Assembly: GCA_017554145.1 (NCBI GenBank)
Contig: JAFZIZ010000015.1
Coordinates: 186,001 to 250,000, forward strand
DNA length: 64,000 nt
From: Prevotella sp.
GTDB lineage: Bacteria; Bacteroidota; Bacteroidia; Bacteroidales; Bacteroidaceae
Reading direction: 5' to 3'
Below the pieces are notes generated by a model, which was not told the DNA's origin, did not search any database, and saw nothing but the letters and a program-made list of their open reading frames with translations. The position numbers were made by a program, and so were the translations under genes. Below, piece by piece: positions 17,555-24,893 of this stretch (the first letter of the stretch is position 1; every line of letters begins with the position of its first letter).

Positions 17555-17950
17555 ATGGATATTTTCAGTAAGATCGCAGCAGGAGAGATACCCAGTTATA
17601 AGTGTGCAGAGAATGATGAGTTCTATGCTTTCTTGGATATCAACCCCTTGGTGAAGGGTCACACATTGGTGATTCCTCGCCGTGAAGTAGATTATTTCTT
17701 TGATATGGACGATGATGAGTTGGCTCGTTATCAGAAGTTTGCCAAGCAGGTTGCCATCGCCATCAAGAAAGCGTTCCCTTGTCGTAAGGTGGCTCAGATT
17801 GTGTTAGGTTTAGAGGTGGCACATGCTCATATCCATCTCATCCCGATGCAGAGTGAGGCTGATGCCGATTTTCGTCGTGAGAAACTGAAACTCTCCGAAG
17901 AGGAATTCAAGGAAATCGCTGCTAAGATACAAAAAGAGTTTGAGGGATAA
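17555..17950 (+). CDS. HIT-family nucleotide-binding hydrolase
   Basis: The start at 17555 (MDIFSKIAAGEIPSYK) is the typical HIT N-terminus; the frame extends to a TTG at 17528 inside a repeat. The 131-residue protein has the histidine triad AHAHIHLIP (about 94-102). HIT hydrolases cleave phosphoramidate or dinucleoside polyphosphate bonds in the cytoplasm. A deviation is the upstream segment IVLGLEVAHAH, where many members have a G-x-N pattern before the triad. The last codons form one arm of the terminator. Confidence 0.9.
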   Translation: MDIFSKIAAGEIPSYKCAENDEFYAFLDINPLVKGHTLVIPRREVDYFFDMDDDELARYQKFAKQVAIAIKKAFPCRKVAQIVLGLEVAHAHIHLIPMQSEADADFRREKLKLSEEEFKEIAAKIQKEFEG

Positions 17951-17972
17951 CCTCAAACTCTTTCTCTTTTAC
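17933..17972 (+). terminator. Terminator of greA-HIT
   Basis: AAAGAGTTTGAGG (17933-17945), a short loop, CCTCAAACTCTTT (17951-17963), then TCTTTT. The upstream arm is coding sequence of the HIT gene. Confidence 0.8.
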
Positions 17973-18005
17973 ACTCCTCATTCCTCACTCCACATTCCAC
18001 ATTAT
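17971..18005. repeat. Degenerate CTCCACATTCCACA repeat between convergent genes
   Basis: Units such as ACACTCCTCA, TTCCTCA and CTCCACATTCCACA lie between the HIT terminator and the manC stop. The 16-mer CACTCCACATTCCACA (17986-18001) recurs exactly at 49084-49099 inside the pullulanase gene, and ACACTCCTCA (17971-17980) recurs at 49097-49106. Confidence 0.6.
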
Positions 18006-19093
18006 ACAAAGTCATCTCCGTACTTCATCTGTACCTCGTTCACATATTTGCGAACCAGCGCAGACGAGTCTCCTTTCTTGCAGATCAGCAGGACGTTATC
18101 CGATTCAGCAACGATATAGCCGTCCAATCCGTTGATAACACCCAGTCGACCTTTAGGCAGTTTGATGACGTTGTTGTGAGAATCTTCCAACATTACCTCT
18201 GAGTCGACCACCACGTTATCTCCTTCTCCTCGACTCATATACTCATAGATGGCATGCCAAGTACCGAGGTCAGCCCATCCGAAGTCACAACTCAACACGT
18301 ACACATTCTCGCAATGTTCCAGCACTCCTTGGTCGATAGAGAGATTCGGATAAGCGGGATAGTTCTTGTTGACGAAGGCCATTTCCTGCTCGATGGTATA
18401 ATCACTGGGCGTATTATCGAAACGTTTCAGCACCTCAGGGAACAACTGTCGGAAGCAATCATTCAGATAGCGTCCGCAGGAAAGTATCAATCCCGTATTC
18501 CAAAGGAACTCCCCGCTGTCCATAAATATCTGGGCGAAGTCGCGTTCGGGCTTCTCCGTAAAAGACTTCACACTGAACACATCAGGCAGTTCCGTAGGTT
18601 CGCCTTTTTGGATATAACCATAGCCTGGCTCTGGGCGCGTCGGTTGAACACCCATAATCAACAGGAAATCGTGATGCTCCACAAAGTCAAAGCCTTCTTG
18701 GATATTCTTGTAGAAAGCCTCCTCGTTCAGTACGAGTTGGTCACTGGGCGTGATAATCACATTCGCATTCGGGTCACGCCTACAGATACGCATATTCCCC
18801 CATGCCACACTCGGCGCCGTACCTCTGTTCACAGGTTCCACCAGCAAGTTCTCTTCCTGTAAATCAGGCAGTTGCTCTCTGATCACAGGAGCATATTCTT
18901 TATTGGTACATACCAAGATATTCTCTGCGGGCAAAATCTTGGCAAAACGGTCAAAAGTCTGTTGTAGTTGAGTGCGTCCAATCCCGAAGAAATCAATAAA
19001 CTGTTTAGGTCTTTCATCACGGCTGCAAGGCCAAAGGCGTCTTCCTCTTCCACCTGCCAAGATGACGCAGTAGTTTCTCTGGTTAATTTCCAT
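18002..19093 (-). CDS. manC: Mannose-1-phosphate guanylyltransferase (GDP-mannose pyrophosphorylase)
   Basis: A 363-residue cytoplasmic nucleotidyltransferase. The signature VILAGGRGRRLWPCSRDERPK (about 10-30) binds GTP and mannose-1-phosphate; FTEKPE (about 190) and WNTGLI (about 215) are further family marks. It makes GDP-mannose for glycans. It is the short, single-function form without the C-terminal cupin isomerase domain. The stop codon is inside a degenerate repeat. No clear TAnnTTTG box is seen upstream. Confidence 0.9.
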   Translation of the reverse strand: MEINQRNYCVILAGGRGRRLWPCSRDERPKQFIDFFGIGRTQLQQTFDRFAKILPAENILVCTNKEYAPVIREQLPDLQEENLLVEPVNRGTAPSVAWGNMRICRRDPNANVIITPSDQLVLNEEAFYKNIQEGFDFVEHHDFLLIMGVQPTRPEPGYGYIQKGEPTELPDVFSVKSFTEKPERDFAQIFMDSGEFLWNTGLILSCGRYLNDCFRQLFPEVLKRFDNTPSDYTIEQEMAFVNKNYPAYPNLSIDQGVLEHCENVYVLSCDFGWADLGTWHAIYEYMSRGEGDNVVVDSEVMLEDSHNNVIKLPKGRLGVINGLDGYIVAESDNVLLICKKGDSSALVRKYVNEVQMKYGDDFV

Positions 19094-19224
19094 ATATGAT
19101 TAGATTGTTTTACAAATTCGCGACTAAGATACAAAAAATACTTTTACAAAGCAAGAAAAAACAGGAAAAAGCATCTTTTTTAGAAAAAATTCATAATTCG
19201 TTCTTCATTCTTCATTTTTATTCG
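19094..19224. other. Spacer between manC and tRNA-Leu
   Basis: AT-rich spacer. The only notable element is a run of ATTCATAATTCGTTCTTC-type short repeats (19187-19217), similar in style to the other degenerate repeats. Confidence 0.3.
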
Positions 19225-19232
19225 TAACTTTG
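19225..19232 (+). promoter_or_regulatory. -7 box for tRNA-Leu
   Basis: TAACTTTG lies 13 bases before the mature 5' end of tRNA-Leu. Confidence 0.6.
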
Positions 19233-19245
19233 CACCCGCATTTGA

Positions 19246-19328
19246 GCCCAGATGGCGGAATTGGTAGACGCGCTGGTCTCAAACACCAGTGGGGCAACCC
19301 ATCCCGGTTCGAGCCCGGGTCTGGGTAC
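19246..19328 (+). tRNA. tRNA-Leu (anticodon CAA)
   Basis: Acceptor GCCCAGA (19246-19252) pairs with TCTGGGT (19320-19326), with one G-U pair. The anticodon stem CTGGT/ACCAG holds the loop CTCAAAC, giving anticodon CAA. A long variable arm (about GGGGCAACCC) marks a class II tRNA, and the T arm has GGTTCGAGCC. CCA is not encoded. A strong terminator follows. Confidence 0.95.
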
Positions 19329-19343
19329 ACAGGCTCAAAAAGC

Positions 19344-19375
19344 AAAAGTGCTGCAAATCTTGCAGCACTTTTTTA
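19344..19375 (+). terminator. Terminator after tRNA-Leu
   Basis: AAAAGTGCTGCAA (19344-19356), ATC, TTGCAGCACTTTTTT: a 13-bp stem with a T run. Confidence 0.9.
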
Positions 19376-19388
19376 TCTCCTAGTTTTG

Positions 19389-19752
19389 CTACTTAATCAC
19401 GACTTTCTTGCCTTTTTGGATATATACACCCTTCTTAGGATTCTCGACGCGTCGCCCCTGCAGGTCGTAATACTTCAACTCTTCAATTTTTGTTATCGTA
19501 TCTTTAGCACGCTTGGCTTGCCAAGAATTATTCAATTCTACAATTCCTGTATTCTCACTGCAGAACTGCCAGTTGTCGAAGTCAAACAACGAGGAACCGC
19601 TGCCAGTGAACGTGAAAAACAAATCCTGCACCCCTGTTATTTCTTCCGTTAGGTCGATAGACAGTTGTTTCCACTCGCCGTTTGTCGGTTCTATCTCTAT
19701 CGTACCTTTGACAGAGCTATTCCGATAAGCCTCATACAACTCGTACAGACTC
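19389..19752 (-). pseudogene. C-terminal remnant of a secreted glycosidase: half a CBM6 plus sorting-type tail
   Basis: About 120 codons remain on the minus strand, ending at 19389. They give the C-terminal half of a CBM6-like carbohydrate-binding domain (GEWKQLSIDLTEEITGVQDL, FTGSGSSLFDFDNWQF), then a linker and the tail YDLQGRRV, PKKGVYIQKGKKVVIK found on many Prevotella secreted enzymes. There is no signal peptide or catalytic domain, and the open frame upstream of about 19752 is a different sequence that reads as another gene's tail on the opposite strand. It looks like the end of a polysaccharidase left after deletion or rearrangement. Confidence 0.65.
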
Positions 19753-19840
19753 TCGCATCTACAGCCTCGTAGGCCAGCAACTCTCAAAGCCTCAGAAGGG
19801 CATCAACATCATCGATGGCAAGAAGGTAGTTATAAAGTAA
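19748..19840 (+). pseudogene. Remnant of a second secreted protein: sorting-type tail only
   Basis: Thirty codons on the plus strand read DSRIYSLVGQQL, SKPQKGINIIDGKKVVIK and a stop. This matches the same kind of C-terminal tail as at 19389 but in the opposite orientation. No start or body is present. The two remnants abut at about 19748, so this is a junction of two truncated genes. Confidence 0.55.
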
Positions 19841-19867
19841 CTCGCTGAGACTGCAGTCTCAGTGAGT

Positions 19868-21118
19868 TCATTGCAGCAGGAACTGGAAAAGGCCAATATA
19901 GCGGATGCCTTTGTCGTCAGTATATTCAGCAATATCATTTCCCACAATGACAATCTTCCTAAAGCTATCGTCAATCTTTTGAAGCGACTTTAGTTCTTGT
20001 TGCTTCTTCTCTTCCGTATCTAAGGCAAAAGCAGACTGGATATAATACTTATCCGTGCCATTGCTGGCAATGAAATCCACTTCGTATTGAATATACTCCA
20101 TTTTGCCATTACGCATCTCGCGGGCCTCAACTAGTCCTACATCTACAGCAAACCCCCGCATACGGAGTTCATTATAAATCACGTTCTCCATGATATGCGT
20201 AACCTCCTGCTGGCGGAAGTTGAGCTTGGCATTTCTCAGGCCTACATCAACTGCATAGTATTTCTTGATACTTTCGTAGTACTTGTTTCCTTTGATATTA
20301 AATCGCTTTGCACCCTCAAAGAGGAAAGCCTCCTCCAGATAACTAATATAATTGGCAACGGTGTCTGGATCGATCTTTACCTTCTGTACACTCTGTAAGA
20401 TGTTACTCACACGATTGGGGTTCGTCAATGATCCAACAGACGAACAAAGTGCATCGGCCAAGGCCGACAATGCCTCACGGTTCTTCACATGATGACGCTC
20501 TACAACATCATCCAGATAAGTCTTATTCCATAGACGCTGTAGATAGGCCACCTTCTGTTCTGGCGTACGCTGTTTCAACAGTCCTGGCATTCCACCATAG
20601 GTATAATACTCTTTCCAAAGTTCACTCACTGACTCTGTACGGTTGGTACAAAACTCCTTAAAAGAGAATGGATATACCCTCACCTCGTCACCACGCCCAC
20701 GAAAGATAGTCTTGATGTCGGAAGAAAGGAAATGTGAATTGCTGCCAGTAATATAGACATCAATATTATCCTTGGCGTTCAAACCATTCACGATTTTCTC
20801 AAAACCATCCACCTCTTGCACCTCGTCGAGTATTATATAATAAAGGGCTTGTTCTGAGGTGATACGGCTATAGAGGTAGGACTTCAAGGCCTTACGATCC
20901 GTTAAATCGTCATTCTCTTCTTCATCATCCACATCGAACGATACGATGATAATATTTTCCTCTGGTACGCCTTTCGATAACAGGTAATCCTTGAAAATCC
21001 TATTCAACAACCATGATTTACCTGATCTTCTGGGGCCAGTGACAATTTTTACTTCTCCATTATCCATCCTGTTGATGAGTTGTTGGAGATAAGTCTCTCG
21101 TTGAATGTATTGAGCCAT
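19868..21118 (-). CDS. AAA-type ATPase with DUF4143
   Basis: The start at 21118 (MAQYIQRETYLQQL) is chosen because it follows a perfect promoter; the frame continues 15 codons upstream through that promoter. The 416-residue product has a P-loop GPRRSGKSW (about 27-35), Walker B YIILDEVQEV (about 97-106), a sensor-like ITGSNSHFL, and the C-terminal DUF4143 region with a nuclease-like core (YEVDFIASNG, about 355). The family is common, often near mobile DNA, and of unknown role; toxin-like, nuclease or membrane-associated functions have been proposed. It lies in an accessory patch next to gene remnants. Confidence 0.85.
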   Translation of the reverse strand: MAQYIQRETYLQQLINRMDNGEVKIVTGPRRSGKSWLLNRIFKDYLLSKGVPEENIIIVSFDVDDEEENDDLTDRKALKSYLYSRITSEQALYYIILDEVQEVDGFEKIVNGLNAKDNIDVYITGSNSHFLSSDIKTIFRGRGDEVRVYPFSFKEFCTNRTESVSELWKEYYTYGGMPGLLKQRTPEQKVAYLQRLWNKTYLDDVVERHHVKNREALSALADALCSSVGSLTNPNRVSNILQSVQKVKIDPDTVANYISYLEEAFLFEGAKRFNIKGNKYYESIKKYYAVDVGLRNAKLNFRQQEVTHIMENVIYNELRMRGFAVDVGLVEAREMRNGKMEYIQYEVDFIASNGTDKYYIQSAFALDTEEKKQQELKSLQKIDDSFRKIVIVGNDIAEYTDDKGIRYIGLFQFLLQ

Positions 21119-21131
21119 ATTATTCCGATTT

Positions 21132-21212
21132 TTCTGCAAAATTACAATAAAATCCGAATACAACCAAACTATTATTCGGAATTTTCTGCAAAATTACAAT
21201 AAATTCCGAATA
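21132..21212. repeat. Direct repeat of about 29 bp carrying the ATPase promoter
   Basis: The segments 21132-21160 and 21184-21212 are nearly identical (TTCTGCAAAATTACAATAAA, then A/T and TCCGAATA). Each contains CAAAATTA, a TAATTTTG box on the minus strand, so the -7 element is duplicated 52 bases apart. Confidence 0.75.
21137..21168 (-). promoter_or_regulatory. Promoter of the DUF4143 ATPase
   Basis: On the minus strand: TTTG (21168-21165), 20 bases, TAATTTTG (21144-21137), then the ATG at 21118. The start would lie about 12 bases into the transcript. The upstream repeat copy has the -7 box but no -33. Confidence 0.75.
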
Positions 21213-21215
21213 GGA

Positions 21216-21390
21216 CTATAACTCTGCGCGGATTTTGCGAGTAAGGACAGGCGCGAACTCAAGGGCGATTTGGTTGCAGATGGAACGCTCGGCAGCAAGG
21301 GTGGGATTGATATATGACTGTGATGTCTGCCAGATCATGACTCCTCTTGCTTCATGAGGTATTCGTAATCGCCTTACACATTGTCTTTTA
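21216..21390 (-). pseudogene. Possible C-terminal gene fragment
   Basis: A minus-strand frame without stops ends at 21216 and includes IPHEARGVMIWQTSQSYINP and LAAERSICNQIALEFAPVL, then TRKIRAEL. The composition looks protein-like and there is no start or promoter, so it may be the tail of a lost gene. I do not recognise the family. It could also be chance. Confidence 0.3.
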
Positions 21391-21401
21391 GTACGTCCCG
21401 T

Positions 21402-21460
21402 CGGACTTTGAGTCCGCTAGGGACGGACTGAGAGTCCGAAGGCTTCGGACTCAGAGTTTG
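21402..21460. repeat. Three palindromic units with 22-bp period
   Basis: CGGACTTTGAGTCCG (21402-21416), CGGACTGAGAGTCCG (21424-21438) and CGGACTCAGAGTTTG (21446-21460). The first two are perfect GGACT/AGTCC hairpins and the third is decayed. Between the second and third, CCGAAGGCTTCGG is a further palindrome. Confidence 0.7.
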
Positions 21461-21646
21461 AAGTAGAAGAACTGGCGCCTAGTTACCCGTTTTTACAATC
21501 AAGCCCTCACGTTGGGAGTGAATGGGACCCTAAAAGGGAGGGTAACGGGGGTGAAGATTTTTCTCACTCCCATCCGTCAAACACCCTGTACATAAGGGTT
21601 TGAGCCTTATGACGGGAGGAAGGGAGGGTAAAATGGAGGTAAAAAA
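21461..21646. other. Non-coding stretch with G-rich repeats upstream of the riboswitch
   Basis: No ORF is visible. It holds repeated G-rich words (GGGAGTGA, GGGAGGGTAA, GGAGGTAA) in both orientations and an imperfect long hairpin formed by CCGTCA... and ...TGACGGG around 21569-21624. There are no recognisable transposon ends. Confidence 0.35.
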
Positions 21647-21678
21647 TTTGGTAAACTGAAAGAAAAGAATTAATTTTG
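21647..21678 (+). promoter_or_regulatory. Promoter of the thiamine uptake operon
   Basis: TTTG (21647-21650), 20 bases, TAATTTTG (21671-21678), a full promoter match. Transcription would start just before the riboswitch. Confidence 0.8.
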
Positions 21679-21686
21679 CAGGCGCT

Positions 21687-21766
21687 TATCAAGGGGTGCC
21701 GCCTAATTGACGGCTGAGATGATACCCTCTAAACCTGATGCGGGTTATACCGACGTAGGGATGATA
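21687..21766 (+). promoter_or_regulatory. TPP (THI-box) riboswitch
   Basis: P1 is formed by TATCA (21687-21691) and TGATA (21762-21766). Conserved parts in order: GGGGTGCC, GGCTGAGATGATACCC, AACCTGATGCGGGTTATACC and GACGTAGGGA, which are the family's thiamine-pyrophosphate-binding core. Downstream, CCCCCCTTT (21788-21796) can pair with AAAGGG (21831-21836) touching the start codon, so control at translation is plausible. It precedes a TonB receptor and a PnuC-type transporter. Confidence 0.95.
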
Positions 21767-21836
21767 GAGTTCTGAAATCAACACAATCCCCCCTTTATAC
21801 ATTTATAATTAAAAGAATTAAAAGATTGAAAAAGGG

Positions 21837-24233
21837 ATGAAGAAATTGTTTCTTTTGTGGCTGCTGGGTGCTGCGATGACAGCACAGGCAGAGCGTATGC
21901 AGTTTGACTCTACAAAGGTAGAGCAGTTACAGGAAGTAGTAGTGAAGGGCGTGAGGGCGCAGAAGAATGCGCCGTATGCCGTCAGCAACATCAAGAAGAA
22001 AACGCTGAACGAGTTTTCAAGAACGGGTAAGGAACTGCCGTTCCTGTTTTCACAGACACCCGGTGTGCTGGCATGGAGTGAGAATGGATTAGGAACGGGT
22101 ACTACCTATATGCGTATTCGTGGTGCAGGTGATTCACGTATCAACGTGACCCTCGACGGAGTGCCTTTGAACTCGCCTGAAGACCAGTGTGTGTTCTGGG
22201 CGAATATGAACTCCTACGGCTCGTTGTTAGGCAGTGTGCAGATACAGCGTGGTGTGGGTTCATCGACCAATGGTGACGGTGCCTTCGGAGGAACGGTAGC
22301 CCTCTCATCGGCAACTCCTTCACAGACGATGGGTGGGGAGGTGAACTTCTCATACGGTTCGTATAACACCTATAACTTCGGCGGCAAATTCTCAACGGGT
22401 TTGTTGGGAAAACACTGGATTCTGGATGGTGCTTATCATCAGACGAATACCGACGGCTTTATCGACGGAACGAGTGGCAGAAGCGGATCTTACTACGGAG
22501 GCATTAGTTATGTGTCTGACAATTTTGTTGTCAGATACAAGAACATCGGTAACTTCGAGCATACAGGACAGGCGTGGAATGGTGTGACGGCAGGTACTAA
22601 CGACCTGAGTATCATGGACGGAACCTATGGGGAGAAGACTGGTATCAAGACCTACAAGGATATGTGGAACGTAGGACTGGGTAAGTATAACTCGCTGTAT
22701 GAGGAACTGATTATCAACGAGGATGGTACCTATAATACCCAGCGTTATAAGATGTCTGACGGTAGCTATTGGGACAAGACGACGGATAACTTCTGGCAGA
22801 ACCACAATATCCTCTCGGCAGCATGGGACATCAACGACCATTGGACGACGACGGCATCGCTGCATTACACCTATGGCTATGGCTATTATGAGGAGTTCCG
22901 CCCGAACAATAAACTCTCGAAGTTCGGTCTGGTAGTCAACGACGAGGAAGGTAATTTCATCAAGCGTTCTGACTTTGTACGTAAGAAAGGACTCACACAG
23001 CATACTTATGGTTTTGTGTGGAATGCCAACTACAAGAACGAGAAATGGGACATCATCGGAGGACTGTCTATCCAAAACTTTGACGGCAACCATTTCGGCT
23101 ACCTGACCTATGCCAGCAATCCGATTGTCCGCGATTACCTGATATGGTTGGCACATCCCGAAATCAACAATGGAAACGCAACGGGATACAGTGTCGACTT
23201 CCAGTATTACGACTCTGATGCCCATAAGCTCGATGGTAACGTGTTCCTGAAAGGTGCCTATCATATCAACGACCAGTGGGACGTGTTTGCCGATATGCAG
23301 TATCGCCACGTAGGCTATAAAACCGATGGCTACAACGACAAGTTCTATCAAGAGAGCAACAGATACTACAACCAACTGCTTGACATCAATCAGAAATACG
23401 ATTTCTTCAATCCGAAGGCTGGTTTCTCTTGGAGCCTGAAAGGTCATCGTGTCTATGGCTCCGTCGCCCTTAGCCATCGTGAGCCCGAGCGTAACAACTA
23501 CACAGACAACGGAAGCTACCCTGCTCCGAAGGCAGAGCAACTGCTGGATTACGAATTGGGCTATACCTATACCGCCAAAAACTGGCACGTAGGCGTGAAC
23601 GGCTATTATATGGACTATACGGATCAGTTTGTGCAGACTGGTCTTTTGAGTGATATCGGTGAGAACCTCACGACGAATATCAAGGATTCCTATCGTATGG
23701 GCGTAGAGTTGCAGGCAGGTGTGGCTCCTACTTCTTGGTTGACTATCGAGGGTAATGCCGCCCTGAGCAAGAACAAAATCAAGGACTTCGACGAGGTAGC
23801 CGAAGACTGGGACAGTGAGACAGGTTCACGCACCATCCACTACGACAACTCGACGCTGGCTTTCTCGCCCTCTGCTATCCTGAACGGTTTCGTGACATTC
23901 CACTATAAGGGATTACAGGCTGTGTGGCATACGAACTTCGTATCGCGCCAGTATCTCGACAATACGGAGAATACCGACCGTTCGCTGCCAAGTTATAGTG
24001 TCAGCAACCTGAGTCTGAGTTACACGACTCCTCTGAAGGCACTGAAGATCAAGGAGGCGGTATTCGGTTTGAACTTCAACAACCTCTTTAATCGCCGTTA
24101 TGCTGCCAGCGGTTGGGTATATTCTGCCATCTGCGACAGTTACGGTCATCCGAACGACAACCGCTACTACCAAATCGGTTTCATCCCGATGGCTGGATTC
24201 ACGATGATGGGAAGTGTGACGGTGAGATTTTAA
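21837..24233 (+). CDS. TonB-dependent outer-membrane receptor, probable thiamine transporter
   Basis: A 798-residue protein: signal peptide (1-18, MTAQA), TonB-box-like and plug region (about 30-150, LQEVVVKGVRAQKNAPYAVS, MRIRGAGDSRINVTLDGVPL), then a 22-strand-type beta barrel ending MAGFTMMGSVTVRF. TonB receptors import scarce compounds across the outer membrane using ExbB/ExbD energy. The TPP riboswitch directly upstream points to thiamine or a derivative as the cargo, as for OMP-thi genes in Bacteroidetes. A PnuC-family transporter follows 20 bases later. Confidence 0.85.
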   Translation: MKKLFLLWLLGAAMTAQAERMQFDSTKVEQLQEVVVKGVRAQKNAPYAVSNIKKKTLNEFSRTGKELPFLFSQTPGVLAWSENGLGTGTTYMRIRGAGDSRINVTLDGVPLNSPEDQCVFWANMNSYGSLLGSVQIQRGVGSSTNGDGAFGGTVALSSATPSQTMGGEVNFSYGSYNTYNFGGKFSTGLLGKHWILDGAYHQTNTDGFIDGTSGRSGSYYGGISYVSDNFVVRYKNIGNFEHTGQAWNGVTAGTNDLSIMDGTYGEKTGIKTYKDMWNVGLGKYNSLYEELIINEDGTYNTQRYKMSDGSYWDKTTDNFWQNHNILSAAWDINDHWTTTASLHYTYGYGYYEEFRPNNKLSKFGLVVNDEEGNFIKRSDFVRKKGLTQHTYGFVWNANYKNEKWDIIGGLSIQNFDGNHFGYLTYASNPIVRDYLIWLAHPEINNGNATGYSVDFQYYDSDAHKLDGNVFLKGAYHINDQWDVFADMQYRHVGYKTDGYNDKFYQESNRYYNQLLDINQKYDFFNPKAGFSWSLKGHRVYGSVALSHREPERNNYTDNGSYPAPKAEQLLDYELGYTYTAKNWHVGVNGYYMDYTDQFVQTGLLSDIGENLTTNIKDSYRMGVELQAGVAPTSWLTIEGNAALSKNKIKDFDEVAEDWDSETGSRTIHYDNSTLAFSPSAILNGFVTFHYKGLQAVWHTNFVSRQYLDNTENTDRSLPSYSVSNLSLSYTTPLKALKIKEAVFGLNFNNLFNRRYAASGWVYSAICDSYGHPNDNRYYQIGFIPMAGFTMMGSVTVRF

Positions 24234-24253
24234 AGGTTAAAGGTTAAAGAATA

Positions 24254-24841
24254 ATGACCGATTTTATTGCTGCTCATTGGTTGGACATCGTTACCACTAT
24301 ATTGGGACTCGCTTATATCCTGTTGGAATATAAGGCAAGTATCTGGATGTGGCTGGTAGGATTTCTGATGCAGGCATTGGGCATCGTACTCTACTATCAG
24401 AAAGGACTCTATGCCGATTGCGGCATGGAGTTCTATTATCTGGCAATGACGGTATATGGCTACTGGCGATGGATAAAGCCAAAAGCTAATAGCCAAAAGC
24501 CAATCGCTATCCGCCATTTCCCCAAGAAGGCTGTTGGTTATTGGCTATTGTTTATTGGAATCATCTGGGCATTCATCTACTGGTTATTGGTGACTTTCAC
24601 CAACAGCAACGTACCATTGGCAGACAGTTTCACTACTGCCTTAAGCATTGTAGGTATCTGGGCGCTTGCCCATAAGTATCTGGAGCAGTGGTTTATCTGG
24701 ATAGCCGTCGATATCGTCACCTGCGCACTCTATTTCTATAAGGACATTCCTTTCAAGGCGAGTCTTTATGGTCTCTACGTCATCATTGCCATTGCCGGCT
24801 TCATCAAATGGCGGCAGTTGATGCGGGCGGATGCCAAATAA
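24254..24841 (+). CDS. pnuT: PnuC-family transporter, probable thiamine transporter PnuT
   Basis: A 195-residue inner-membrane protein with about seven hydrophobic segments, and with PnuC-family features LLEYKASIWMWLVG, FYYLAMTVYGYWRW (about 62-75) and a late WIAVDIVTCALYFYK. PnuC proteins carry nicotinamide riboside; PnuT relatives carry thiamine, and the riboswitch operon favours the latter. The loop after WRW and the following segment (about 76-100) are encoded by degenerate repeats. A thiamine pyrophosphokinase gene, often third in such operons, is not here: the next gene has its own promoter. Confidence 0.8.
   Translation: MTDFIAAHWLDIVTTILGLAYILLEYKASIWMWLVGFLMQALGIVLYYQKGLYADCGMEFYYLAMTVYGYWRWIKPKANSQKPIAIRHFPKKAVGYWLLFIGIIWAFIYWLLVTFTNSNVPLADSFTTALSIVGIWALAHKYLEQWFIWIAVDIVTCALYFYKDIPFKASLYGLYVIIAIAGFIKWRQLMRADAK
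24475..24550. repeat. Degenerate AGCCAA repeats in inverted pair inside pnuT
   Basis: AAAGCCAAAAGCTAATAGCC and following bases (24475-24505) are partly mirrored by GGCTGTTGGTTATTGGCTAT (24529-24548). The first copy encodes polar KPKANSQKPI and the second encodes hydrophobic AVGYWLLF. Confidence 0.5.
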
Positions 24842-24851
24842 TATTAATAAA

Positions 24852-24883
24852 TTTGGTGGTTTCCCCACTTTACACTACCTTTG
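24852..24883 (+). promoter_or_regulatory. Promoter of the OmpA/TPR lipoprotein gene
   Basis: TTTG (24852-24855), 20 bases, TACCTTTG (24876-24883). Transcription would start near 24890, leaving a very short leader before the ATG cluster at 24894, 24900 and 24906. Confidence 0.8.
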
Positions 24884-24893
24884 CGGTCAAAAT

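Noticed and set aside
19389-21660. Insertion sequence or integrated element at tRNA-Leu
   Set aside because: No transposase, integrase, terminal inverted repeats or duplicated tRNA end could be seen; only remnants and repeats.
22392-23588. A 398-codon minus-strand open frame
   Set aside because: It lies inside the TonB receptor gene on the other strand, has no promoter and low-quality Val/Ile/Arg-rich sequence; a shadow.
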